From positions 1 to 5,031 of the forward strand of contig JAGHCS010000248.1 in assembly GCA_021160355.1 (NCBI GenBank): a stretch of DNA of 5,031 bases, in the 5' to 3' direction. The position numbers and the translations under genes were made by a program. Shown here piece after piece: positions 1 to 5,031 of this stretch (positions are counted from its first letter, which is position 1; every line of letters starts with the position of its first letter). Under the pieces are notes generated by a model, which saw only the letters and a list, made by a program, of their open reading frames with translations, searched no databases and was not told the DNA's origin. The stretch comes from Candidatus Cloacimonadota bacterium (GTDB lineage: Bacteria > Cloacimonadota > Cloacimonadia > JGIOTU-2).

Positions 1-627
1 ACTCGTTATGAATACAATGCACATAGCAGACTGGATGACATTATCAGCGGAATAACACGTGACGTTATAAGCTCCAATATATTGCTGGAACTTGTTAGAA
101 GTTCCAATAGAGAAATGACATTTACTTCCGAATATTCTGATAGTAAATTGGAGGATGTGATAAAAGTAAAAATCATTAATGGACGTCAGGTAATTGCAGA
201 TTCCATCTTTGCGCTCGCAAAAGTTAAAGTTGCGGAGTATGGTATCAACCTGATAGATGTTCGTATAAAAAGATTGAATTATAATCAGGAAGTTCAGTCA
301 AAAGTGTTTGAAAGAATGATCTCAGAAAGGAATAAGATCGCTGCAAAATATCTGTCGGAAGGAAAGGGGAATTCTTCCGAGATATTAGGTAAAATGCAAA
401 GAGAGTTGGATCAAATTCAATCAGAAGCTTATCAGAGAGCTCAAGAGATCAAAGGTAAAGCAGATGCCCTGGCTATCAAAATCTATGCAAATGCATATAA
501 CAGAGATCCTGAATTTTATGAATTCCTGAAAACTCTGGAAACGTATGAAAAAACAATTGATAATAAAAATACTATTATCATGACCACGGACAGCGATTAC
601 TATAAATTTTTAAAGAGGATGGAGTAA
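1..627 (+). CDS. hflC: HflC, FtsH protease modulator (5'-truncated by window edge)
   Basis: HflC is an SPFH/band-7 membrane protein that, with HflK, forms a large periplasmic cage around the FtsH protease in the inner membrane and modulates its activity. The reading frame is open from base 1, so the N-terminal membrane anchor and first part of the SPFH domain lie outside the window. The 208 residues present include the conserved HflC stretch LVRSSNREM (window residues about 31-39), the end of the SPFH domain with IDVRIKRLNYNQEV (about 84-97), and a long charged helix with ERMISERNKIAAKYLSEG. The family-typical tail follows, with QSEAYQRAQEIKGKADA, then DPEFYEFLKTLETYEKT and TDSDYYKFLK at the end. 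A TTG at 82 is not the start, because the frame and the similarity run through it. HflK normally lies upstream. No strong terminator follows the TAA at 625-627. The family call is firm from the C-terminal half. Confidence 0.93.
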   Translation, partial: TRYEYNAHSRLDDIISGITRDVISSNILLELVRSSNREMTFTSEYSDSKLEDVIKVKIINGRQVIADSIFALAKVKVAEYGINLIDVRIKRLNYNQEVQSKVFERMISERNKIAAKYLSEGKGNSSEILGKMQRELDQIQSEAYQRAQEIKGKADALAIKIYANAYNRDPEFYEFLKTLETYEKTIDNKNTIIMTTDSDYYKFLKRME

Positions 628-931
628 GAAAAAAGATATCAAGAAACACAGTATAATTGAAATCAAAATTAAGTGCCATTTGTCATTTATATATTTTGTG
701 AGTGGATGCATTCAATGATGAATTATTGAAGATAAAAATTATTATTATTTCTCCAATTAATGTGTGCATTTTTTTTGGTAAAGATTATGTTTTAAAGCTC
801 GTTAACAACCAATATCTATTTGCGTTTGTTAAACTTGACAAGGGTTTATGGGCACAAACTTTATGGCACTACTTGATGAAAATGTCATAGATATATTTAT
901 ATAAGCGAAGTGAGAATTTTTAGGAGACATA
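628..931. other. 304-bp intergenic region between hflC and rplM
   Basis: No convincing gene is visible. A 62-codon GTG-initiated frame (702-890) has no recognisable domain, no good Shine-Dalgarno and a composition expected of AT-rich noncoding DNA. A weak 6-bp inverted repeat (TTCAAT 711-716 with ATTGAA 725-730) lacks a T-run and does not look like a terminator. The right-hand end contains a perfect TTGACA hexamer (835-840) inside an imperfect palindrome (826-841) and an AT-rich box (888-905) just before the rplM ribosome binding site. The likely job of the region is to separate the hfl operon from the translation cluster and to carry its promoter. Confidence 0.6.
835..905 (+). promoter_or_regulatory. 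Candidate promoter region for the rplM-rpsI cluster
   Basis: A perfect consensus -35 hexamer TTGACA lies at 835-840, but no good -10 hexamer sits 16-18 nt downstream of it; the best at that spacing matches only 3 of 6 (CTTTAT, 859-864). Better -10 look-alikes are TATATT (892-897) and TATAAG (900-905), each matching 5 of 6, but they lack a convincing -35 at the right distance. The location, directly upstream of the first ribosomal gene after a long gap, supports a promoter here. The exact elements cannot be fixed from sequence alone. Confidence 0.3.
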
Positions 932-1363
932 ATGAAAACGACATTGCCAAAAGTCGATGCAATTGAACATAATTGGTATGTGATCAACGCAGAAGATGTT
1001 GTGCTTGGAAGATTATCAACCAAAGTCGCAGAACTTCTTAGGGGAAAGCATAAACCGACTTTCACTCCATTCTTTGATATGGGTGATTTCGTAATAATAC
1101 TGAATGCAGGAAAAGTGAAAGTTACAGGTCAAAAGGAATTTGCAAAGGAGTACAAGCGATATTCTGGTTATCCAAGCGGACAGAGAGTTACATCTTTCCG
1201 TCAGATGCGGGAGAAGAAACCCGAGCAGATCATATATCATTCGGTCAAAGGAATGCTTCCCAAGAACAAGCTTCGTGACAGGATGCTCAAAAGATTAAAA
1301 ATTTATACCGGCAATGCTCACACTCATCAGGCACAGCAGCCTGAAGAAATTAAAATTTCTTAA
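932..1363 (+). CDS. rplM: 50S ribosomal protein L13
   Basis: L13 is an early-assembling protein of the large subunit that binds 23S rRNA. The 143-residue product matches the usual bacterial length (about 142). It shows the N-terminal WYVINAEDVVLGRLST segment (residues 15-30), the RGKHKPTFTP motif (37-46), GDFVIILNA (51-59), the YSGYPSGQR loop (77-85), and the C-terminal L13 signature VKGMLPKNKLRDRMLKRLK (105-123). The ATG is preceded by AGGAG (922-926) with 5 nt spacing, and the N-terminus MKTTLPK is typical of many bacterial L13 proteins. It is the first gene of the ribosomal cluster, with rpsI 17 nt downstream, the near-universal L13-S9 pair. In E. coli L13 represses its own rplM-rpsI mRNA; nothing in the short leader here shows that directly. 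Confidence 0.98.
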   Translation: MKTTLPKVDAIEHNWYVINAEDVVLGRLSTKVAELLRGKHKPTFTPFFDMGDFVIILNAGKVKVTGQKEFAKEYKRYSGYPSGQRVTSFRQMREKKPEQIIYHSVKGMLPKNKLRDRMLKRLKIYTGNAHTHQAQQPEEIKIS

Positions 1364-1380
1364 TTTTAGGAGAAATATAT

Positions 1381-1767
1381 ATGCAATATTTTGATGCAAT
1401 TGGCAGGCGTAAAAACGCTGTTGCCCGTGTTCGCTTATCCAAAGGAACCGGAAAAAGGATTATTAATAAAAAACTGATGAAGGATTATCTTAGCAGAGAA
1501 ACTCTTGAGATGATCGTTGAAGAACCTTTCAAGCTTATTGACCAGTCAGAGAGATTTGATGTCAAAGTCAATGTGCGTGGTGGGGGACTTTCCGGACAAG
1601 CCGGTGCAATCCGTCTTGGCATCAGCAGAGCTCTTTTGGAGTACGATCCTGAACTGCGTGGAATCCTGAAAAAAGAAGGACTTCTTACGCGTGATGCACG
1701 TGAGAAAGAACGCAGGAAATACGGACTTGCAAAGGCACGTAAAGCATATCAGTATTCAAAGAGATAA
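1381..1767 (+). CDS. rpsI: 30S ribosomal protein S9
   Basis: S9 belongs to the head of the small subunit, and its C-terminal tail reaches the P-site tRNA. The 128-residue length is normal (E. coli 130). The sequence begins with a family-typical FDAIGRRKNAVARVRL (residues 4-19), carries the S9 signature GGGLSGQAGAIRLGISRAL (67-85), and ends in the basic tail with RDAREKERRKYGLAKARK followed by AYQYSKR. The terminal lysine-arginine that contacts P-site tRNA is present. The ATG has an AGGAG (1368-1372) at 8 nt spacing, and the gene is almost certainly co-transcribed with rplM. No terminator-like hairpin follows, so transcription may run on into rpsB. Confidence 0.98.
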   Translation: MQYFDAIGRRKNAVARVRLSKGTGKRIINKKLMKDYLSRETLEMIVEEPFKLIDQSERFDVKVNVRGGGLSGQAGAIRLGISRALLEYDPELRGILKKEGLLTRDAREKERRKYGLAKARKAYQYSKR

Positions 1768-1798
1768 AATATATTCAATCAATTAACTTCTGAGCTGC

Positions 1799-1880
1799 AA
1801 ACGGTGTCCGAAAGTATCGGATAAATGTGGTGTCGATGAAGTTAAAATAAAAAACCGTTGGAGGACACGCATGAGTGTCG
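1799..1880 (+). promoter_or_regulatory. Candidate autoregulatory mRNA leader of rpsB
   Basis: The 103-nt gap before rpsB contains a set of complementary segments around the ribosome binding site GGAGG (1860-1864). A local hairpin pairs 1805-1811 with 1817-1823 (seven pairs including one G-U). AACGGT (1800-1805) is complementary to ACCGTT (1854-1859), which would enclose that hairpin and end right before the Shine-Dalgarno. GTGTCC (1804-1809) is complementary to GGACAC (1863-1868), which would hide the Shine-Dalgarno. GACAC (1864-1868) can also pair with GTGTC (1875-1879), placing the start codon in a 6-nt loop. These pairings exclude one another, as expected of a translational switch. In E. 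coli, S2 is known to repress the rpsB-tsf mRNA through its leader; a similar role here is inference. No folding energies were computed. Confidence 0.45.
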
Positions 1881-2884
1881 TTGAAATGAAACGTCTTCTC
1901 GAGGCTGGTGTTCATTTTGGTCATCAAACTCGACGCTGGAATCCCAAGATGAAAAGATATATTTTCATCAAAAGGAATGGGATTCACATCATTGATCTTA
2001 AACAAACCCTTGAAGCCATCAATCAGGCATATTGCTTTATCAGAGAACTTGCTGCAAAAGGTAAAAAAGTACTTTTTGTAGGAACAAAAAAGCAGGTTTC
2101 GGAAGGCATTCAGAATGCTGCAGAAAAATGTGAAGAGTTCTATATTAGCAACAGATGGTATGGCGGTACGTTAACAAATCTGAAAACTATCCGACAGAGC
2201 ATCTCAAAACTCGATGATTTTGAAAAGCTGCAAGATACCGGTGAGATCAATAAATTCACCAAACTCGAAGTGCTTAAAATGCAAAGGAAATATAACAAAA
2301 TCCTTAGCGCACTTGGTGGAATTCGTGATATGGAAGAAACGCCGGCAGCATTATTTATAGCAGACATTGTTTATGAAAAAAATGCTGTAAGCGAAGCAAA
2401 AAATCTTGGTATTCCGATTGTTGCTATTGTTGATACAAATGGCGATCCCGATGGTATCGATTATGTGATACCCGGTAATGACGATGCAATGAAATCTGTA
2501 AATCTTATTTGTGATATTATGGCAAATGCTGTTATAGAAGGTAAAAAGATCGCTACTGAAGGTGGGGATATTTCCGAGTTTGACGTAGAAAAGAAAGATG
2601 AGAATGCAGAAGTTGTTGAAGTCGAAAAAGAAGTCATAGAAGATGATAAAGGGGTAGAAGAAGTAGTTGAAGAGGAAATCATAGAAGAGCCAGTAATTAA
2701 AGAAACTAAAAAAACAAAAGAAGAGAAACCGAAAAAAGAAGAAAAAAAGCCAAAAAAGACTAAAAAAGGACCAGAAGATATCGAAGATAAAAAGGAAACC
2801 CGTTTTGAATGCCCAGATTGTGGAAAAACATTTTCATCAAAACGCGGCTTGAAGATCCATCTTGGATTGGTTCATCAAAAATAA
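1871..2884 (+). CDS. rpsB: 30S ribosomal protein S2 with a C-terminal C2H2 zinc finger
   Basis: S2 sits on the back of the small subunit near the mRNA exit and helps to anchor protein S1. Residues 1-230 are a complete ordinary S2. They include LLEAGVHFGHQTRRWNPKMK (9-28), KVLFVGTKKQ (66-75), NRWYGGTLTN (94-103), and the second S2 signature from P158 through E175 to P182 (PAALFIADIVYE). Bacterial S2 usually ends at about 230-260 residues, but this one has 337. Residues 234-275 are strongly acidic, 276-300 are lysine-rich, and both look disordered. Residues 312-335 match the classical TFIIIA-type zinc finger exactly, with ligands C314, C317, H330 and H335 and core residues F312, F321 and L327. 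The start ATG has GGAGG at 6 nt spacing. tsf follows after 14 nt with its own Shine-Dalgarno, so the extension is a real in-frame part of the gene and not read-through into a neighbour. The role of the finger is unknown. Confidence 0.97.
   Translation: MSVVEMKRLLEAGVHFGHQTRRWNPKMKRYIFIKRNGIHIIDLKQTLEAINQAYCFIRELAAKGKKVLFVGTKKQVSEGIQNAAEKCEEFYISNRWYGGTLTNLKTIRQSISKLDDFEKLQDTGEINKFTKLEVLKMQRKYNKILSALGGIRDMEETPAALFIADIVYEKNAVSEAKNLGIPIVAIVDTNGDPDGIDYVIPGNDDAMKSVNLICDIMANAVIEGKKIATEGGDISEFDVEKKDENAEVVEVEKEVIEDDKGVEEVVEEEIIEEPVIKETKKTKEEKPKKEEKKPKKTKKGPEDIEDKKETRFECPDCGKTFSSKRGLKIHLGLVHQK
2570..2803 (+). repeat. Purine-rich low-complexity linker region within rpsB
   Basis: This stretch encodes S2 residues about 234-311, a linker made largely of Glu, Asp, Lys and Val. 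The + strand is almost all A and G, with five runs of six or seven A between 2708 and 2767. It first encodes an acidic part (EVVEVEKEVIEDDKG and a further Glu-rich stretch), then a Lys/Glu/Pro part with KKTKEEKPKKEEKKPKK. The low complexity fits a flexible tether between the S2 body and the zinc finger, and such A-runs are prone to length change by slippage. Confidence 0.85.
2743..2763 (+). promoter_or_regulatory. Possible -1 ribosomal slippage site within rpsB
   Basis: Two A-AAA-AAG heptamers (2743-2749 and 2752-2758) lie in the zero-frame phase used by the E. coli dnaX frameshift site, with AAA-AAG read as Lys-Lys (K292-K293 and K295-K296). In the -1 frame both lead to the same TAA at 2761-2763, so slippage would release an S2 of about 297 residues without the zinc finger. 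No strong downstream stem-loop and only a weak upstream Shine-Dalgarno-like purine stretch are visible. The match may simply reflect lysine-rich coding in an AT-rich genome. Confidence 0.25.
2804..2875 (+). other. C2H2 zinc-finger domain coding segment at the end of rpsB
   Basis: The segment encodes S2 residues 312-335 with the pattern F-x-C-x2-C-x3-F-x5-L-x2-H-x4-H, which is the full classical consensus including the hydrophobic core. The spacing of 12 residues between the second Cys and first His differs from bacterial Ros/MucR fingers, which have 9. Only two residues (Gln-Lys) follow the last histidine. A Zn2+-bound beta-beta-alpha fold is expected from family knowledge. Nucleic-acid or protein binding is possible, and the sequence does not say which. 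Confidence 0.9.
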
Positions 2885-2898
2885 TATACGGAGCTATT

Positions 2899-3492
2899 AT
2901 GGAAATTACAGCAAAACAAGTTAAAGAATTACGGGATAAAACGAATGTTGGTCTGATGGAATGCAAAAAAGCATTAGGCGAAGCAAATGGGAATGTAGAT
3001 GACGCAGTGAAGATACTACGCAAAAAAGGAATCGCAAAAGCCGAGAAAAAGGCAAGCAGAGATTCCAGCGAAGGTATAATACATGCATATATTCATCCGG
3101 GTGCAAAACTGGGTGTTCTACTTGAGCTGGGCTGTGAAACTGATTTCGTTGCACGCACTGATGATTTCCAGGAAATGGCAAATCAGATTGCAATGCATAT
3201 TGCTGCGACCAATCCGATGGCAATTTCTGAAGAAAATATTGATCCGAAAATCATAGCAGAAGAAAAGGAAATTTATAAAGAACAAGCTCTTGCAGCCGGC
3301 AAGCCCGAGAATATCGTTGATAAGATAGTGGAAGGTCGATTAAAAAAATATTATACTGAGAATTGTTTACTCGATCAACCCCTTGTTATGGATGAGGACA
3401 TCACAATAAAAGAGCTGATATCCAATGCAGTATTGAAGCTTGGTGAAAATATCAGCATTAAAAGATTTGCGCGCTTTCAAATAGGACTGTAA
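2899..3492 (+). CDS. tsf: Elongation factor Ts, short form
   Basis: EF-Ts is the cytoplasmic nucleotide-exchange factor that releases GDP from EF-Tu. At 197 residues this is the short form, like that of Thermus (about 196), and unlike the 283-residue E. coli protein with its larger core and coiled coil. The N-terminal UBA-like EF-Tu-binding domain (residues 1-40) reads ITAKQVKELRDKTNVGLMEC followed by KKAL. The hallmark TDFVAR motif, which inserts into EF-Tu, is at 81-86. The C-terminal core ends in a family-typical GENISIKRFARFQ. An ATG at 2809 in the same frame would add 30 residues unlike any EF-Ts, so 2899 is chosen; it has CGGAG (2889-2893) at 5 nt spacing. It lies 14 nt after rpsB, the standard S2/EF-Ts pairing, and any leader control of rpsB would probably extend to it. 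Confidence 0.97.
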   Translation: MEITAKQVKELRDKTNVGLMECKKALGEANGNVDDAVKILRKKGIAKAEKKASRDSSEGIIHAYIHPGAKLGVLLELGCETDFVARTDDFQEMANQIAMHIAATNPMAISEENIDPKIIAEEKEIYKEQALAAGKPENIVDKIVEGRLKKYYTENCLLDQPLVMDEDITIKELISNAVLKLGENISIKRFARFQIGL

Positions 3493-3493
3493 C

Positions 3494-4198
3494 GTGAAAT
3501 ACAAGAGAATCCTGTTAAAAATCAGCGGAGAAATACTTCAGGGTAAGAACTCATTTGGTATTGAAAATGAAGCTGTTACACGGATTGTCAAAGAACTAGT
3601 TGATCTTCACACAAAGGGATTGGAACTCGGCATTGTCATAGGCGGCGGAAACTTTTTCCGTGGAGCTACTTCTGCGATAGAAGGTATGAGACGTCCCGAA
3701 GCTGATGCTATCGGAATGCTCGCAACTGTGCAAAATGCAATTGTGCTTCATGAGAAATTGCGTGAATACCATGTACTTTCGGAAATTTTCACTGCAGAAC
3801 CCATCGCATCGATTGGAACCTGCTTTTCTTCTGAAGGAGCTCAGGCAGCTCTTAGAGCTGGCAAAATAGGTCTCTATGCAGGCGGTACCGGGAATCCATA
3901 TTTTACTACGGATACCGCATCAGTTTTGCGCGCACTTGAAATCGAAGCAGATATTCTATTCAAAGGTACAAAAGTAAATGGTGTCTACGATAGAGATCCT
4001 ATAAAATTCCCAGATGCCACCCTCTTCAATAACATTTCTTATACTGATTATATTGAATTAAATCTCAAAGTTATGGACCTCACTGCTATATCACTGGCAA
4101 AAAATAATCACTTAAAAATAAAAGTTTTCAATATCAAAGAACTTGGAAATATTTCCAAAGCTGTTTTTGAAGATGATTTCGGAAGTATCATAGAGTAA
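3494..4198 (+). CDS. pyrH: UMP kinase (uridylate kinase)
   Basis: PyrH phosphorylates UMP to UDP with ATP in pyrimidine nucleotide synthesis. It is a cytoplasmic hexamer of the amino-acid-kinase fold. The 234 residues match family length. Visible motifs are LLKISGE (7-13, phosphate binding), GGGNFFRG (50-57), DAIGMLATVQNA (71-82), GTGNPYFTTDTAS (131-143, UMP phosphate and catalysis), KGTKVNGVYDRDP (157-169, ATP site) and VMDLTAI (193-199). The UMP-contact stretch reads PEADAIGML where E. coli has TGDHMGML; the aspartate is kept but its neighbours differ. The start is GTG, 1 nt after the tsf stop, with AGGA (3483-3486) at 7 nt spacing, so translation is probably coupled to tsf. An ATG alternative near this N-terminus would cut off the LKISGE region. 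Confidence 0.97.
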   Translation: MKYKRILLKISGEILQGKNSFGIENEAVTRIVKELVDLHTKGLELGIVIGGGNFFRGATSAIEGMRRPEADAIGMLATVQNAIVLHEKLREYHVLSEIFTAEPIASIGTCFSSEGAQAALRAGKIGLYAGGTGNPYFTTDTASVLRALEIEADILFKGTKVNGVYDRDPIKFPDATLFNNISYTDYIELNLKVMDLTAISLAKNNHLKIKVFNIKELGNISKAVFEDDFGSIIE

Positions 4199-4211
4199 CT
4201 ATTAACAGATA

Positions 4212-4269
4212 TGTTGCACACTCAGTTATTTGTCAGTTGTTATGCAACACCGGAGGATAACAAGAGGAG
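4212..4269 (+). promoter_or_regulatory. frr leader: inverted repeat followed by tandem Shine-Dalgarno motifs
   Basis: The 77-nt gap between pyrH and frr holds a 7-bp perfect inverted repeat, TGTTGCA (4212-4218) and TGCAACA (4243-4249), separated by 24 nt. The right arm ends two bases before CGGAGG (4251-4256), and a second purine motif GAGGAG (4264-4269) lies 6 nt before the frr ATG. Only the second has normal spacing to a start codon. A weak promoter is also possible in the same DNA: TTGCAC (4215-4220), 17 nt, TGTTAT (4238-4243). There is no T-run, so a terminator is unlikely. The function could be an operator, an mRNA hairpin or a promoter; the sequence alone does not decide. Confidence 0.35.
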
Positions 4270-4275
4270 TTAACA

Positions 4276-4839
4276 ATGCAAGAATTAGAGTCGATTTACA
4301 AAGACACGCGTGACAAAATGGATAAGACCATTGACGCACTTCACAAAGAAATCATGAAGATTCGTACCGGAAAAGCTAATATCTCCCTTCTTGATGATAT
4401 AACTGTTGATTACTATGGACAACCCTCTCCTCTCAATCATGTTGGAACGATTTCTGTACCGGAAGCACGATTGATACTCATTAATCCCTGGGAAAAGAAT
4501 ATGCTGCAAGTTATTGAAAAAGCGATCCTTGCTTCTGATCTCGGCATCACACCTCAAAATGACGGTAATGTGATCCGTCTTGCTTTTCCACCTCTTACCG
4601 AAGATAGAAGAAAAGATCTTGGCAAATTGGTAAAAAAGCACGGCGAAGAAGCAAAGATTTCAGTTCGAAATATTCGCAGAAATGCAAATGATGATATCAA
4701 AAAACTGGAAAAGGACAGTGTCATCTCTGAAGATAATTCCAAGGATGGTTTGGATGAAATTCAGGAAATCACTGATGAATTTACAAAAAAGATCGACGAA
4801 ATTGTCGAGCATAAAGAAAAAGAAATCATGGAGATTTAG
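4276..4839 (+). CDS. frr: Ribosome recycling factor
   Basis: RRF acts with EF-G to split the post-termination ribosome. The 187-residue length is typical (E. coli 185). The tRNA-shaped protein has a three-helix bundle made of residues 1-30 and 107-187, and a beta domain inserted between (31-105). Conserved blocks are KIRTGKANISLLDDITVDYY (28-47), ISVPEARLILINPWEK (59-74), EKAILASDLG (81-90), NDGNVIRLAFPPLTEDRRK (95-113) and AKISVRNIRRNAN (126-138), including the conserved arginines of domain I. The ATG is supported by GAGGAG at 6 nt spacing. frr follows pyrH in many bacteria. Here the 77-nt spacer with its own structured leader suggests partly independent control. The ferredoxin gene follows 6 nt after the stop. 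Confidence 0.97.
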   Translation: MQELESIYKDTRDKMDKTIDALHKEIMKIRTGKANISLLDDITVDYYGQPSPLNHVGTISVPEARLILINPWEKNMLQVIEKAILASDLGITPQNDGNVIRLAFPPLTEDRRKDLGKLVKKHGEEAKISVRNIRRNANDDIKKLEKDSVISEDNSKDGLDEIQEITDEFTKKIDEIVEHKEKEIMEI

Positions 4840-4845
4840 AGTATT

Positions 4846-5028
4846 ATGAGCTTTATAATAACCTCAGATTGTATTAAATGCGGTTCGTGCATAGAAGTAT
4901 GCCCGGAAAAAGCTATTGTCGAAGACGATACACAGTACATAATCACTGATGATTGCATCGAGTGCGGACTGTGTCTCAAGGAATGCCCTCTCGAAGCAAT
5001 CAAAGCTAACAATAATCATAAGAAATAA
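4846..5028 (+). CDS. Small 2[4Fe-4S] ferredoxin
   Basis: The 60-residue product is a clostridial-type dicluster ferredoxin, a soluble low-potential electron carrier. The two binding motifs are complete: C9-x2-C12-x2-C15-x3-C19-Pro and C37-x2-C40-x2-C43-x3-C47-Pro. The two halves show the expected internal duplication (DCIKCGSCIEVCP and DCIECGLCLKECP). The length is close to the usual 55-60 residues, with a short polar tail. The start ATG is 6 nt after the frr stop. Its Shine-Dalgarno is weak: TGGAG at 4829-4833 is 12 nt away and TAGAG (4837-4841) overlaps the stop, so translation may depend on coupling to frr. The redox partner cannot be read from the window, which ends 3 nt after the stop. 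Its presence suggests anaerobic metabolism. Confidence 0.93.
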   Translation: MSFIITSDCIKCGSCIEVCPEKAIVEDDTQYIITDDCIECGLCLKECPLEAIKANNNHKK

Positions 5029-5031
5029 AAC

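Noticed and set aside
711..730. Terminator for hflC
   Set aside because: The inverted repeat has only six mostly A-T pairs and no following T-run.
702..890. 62-codon GTG-initiated frame in the hflC-rplM gap
   Set aside because: It has no recognisable domain, no good Shine-Dalgarno and an Ile/Leu/Lys-rich composition typical of chance frames in AT-rich DNA, and it overlaps the candidate promoter elements.
1765..1770. -10 hexamer TAAAAT for a separate rpsB promoter
   Set aside because: No reasonable -35 lies 16-18 nt upstream, and the sequence overlaps the rpsI stop codon; read-through from rplM-rpsI explains expression equally well.
2809..2898. Upstream in-frame extension of EF-Ts from the ATG at 2809
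   Set aside because: The added 30 residues lie inside the zinc-finger coding segment of rpsB and resemble no EF-Ts. The ATG at 2899 has a proper Shine-Dalgarno and gives the family N-terminus.
2743..2898. S2-EF-Ts fusion through -1 slippage in the A-runs
   Set aside because: The tsf frame is closed by TAA at 2761-2763 and TGA at 2806-2808, so slippage cannot join the two proteins.
4285..4641. 118-codon frame on the - strand inside frr
   Set aside because: It is the antisense shadow of a clearly recognised RRF gene and has no recognisable protein features.

Overview
This window is an AT-rich bacterial core-translation cluster, all on the + strand. It reads 3'-hflC, a 304-bp gap, rplM (L13), rpsI (S9), a 103-nt leader, rpsB (S2), tsf (EF-Ts), pyrH (UMP kinase), frr (ribosome recycling factor), then a small 2[4Fe-4S] ferredoxin. 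Every gene except hflC is complete. No tRNA, rRNA, mobile element or CRISPR array is visible.

The organism is a bacterium. HflC, bacterial-type L13/S9/S2, EF-Ts and RRF are all present, with clear Shine-Dalgarno sequences. The rplM-rpsI and rpsB-tsf-pyrH-frr groups joined in one stretch, the short Thermus-like EF-Ts, the AT-rich composition and the ferredoxin suggest an anaerobic, deep-branching lineage, for example of the FCB/Cloacimonadota kind. That placement is a low-confidence inference from gene style, not from any comparison.

Layout: 1-627 is the C-terminal two thirds or so of HflC. 628-931 has no convincing gene and probably holds the rplM promoter. 932-1767 encodes two ribosomal proteins 17 nt apart. 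1768-1870 is the rpsB leader, which has several mutually exclusive base pairings over the ribosome binding site. 1871-4198 is rpsB-tsf-pyrH with gaps of 14 and 1 nt. 4199-4275 is a leader with an inverted repeat and two Shine-Dalgarno motifs before frr. 4846-5028 is the ferredoxin, 6 nt after frr.

The main surprise is rpsB. The normal S2 fold ends near residue 230, but the protein runs to 337 residues. It continues through an acidic then lysine-rich, apparently disordered linker and ends in a textbook TFIIIA-type C2H2 zinc finger (C314, C317, H330, H335). A classical zinc finger tethered to a bacterial ribosomal protein at the mRNA-exit side of the 30S subunit is unusual. The linker also carries two A-AAA-AAG heptamers in the dnaX slippery phase, both leading to the same -1-frame stop. 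Ribosomal slippage there would give S2 without the finger.
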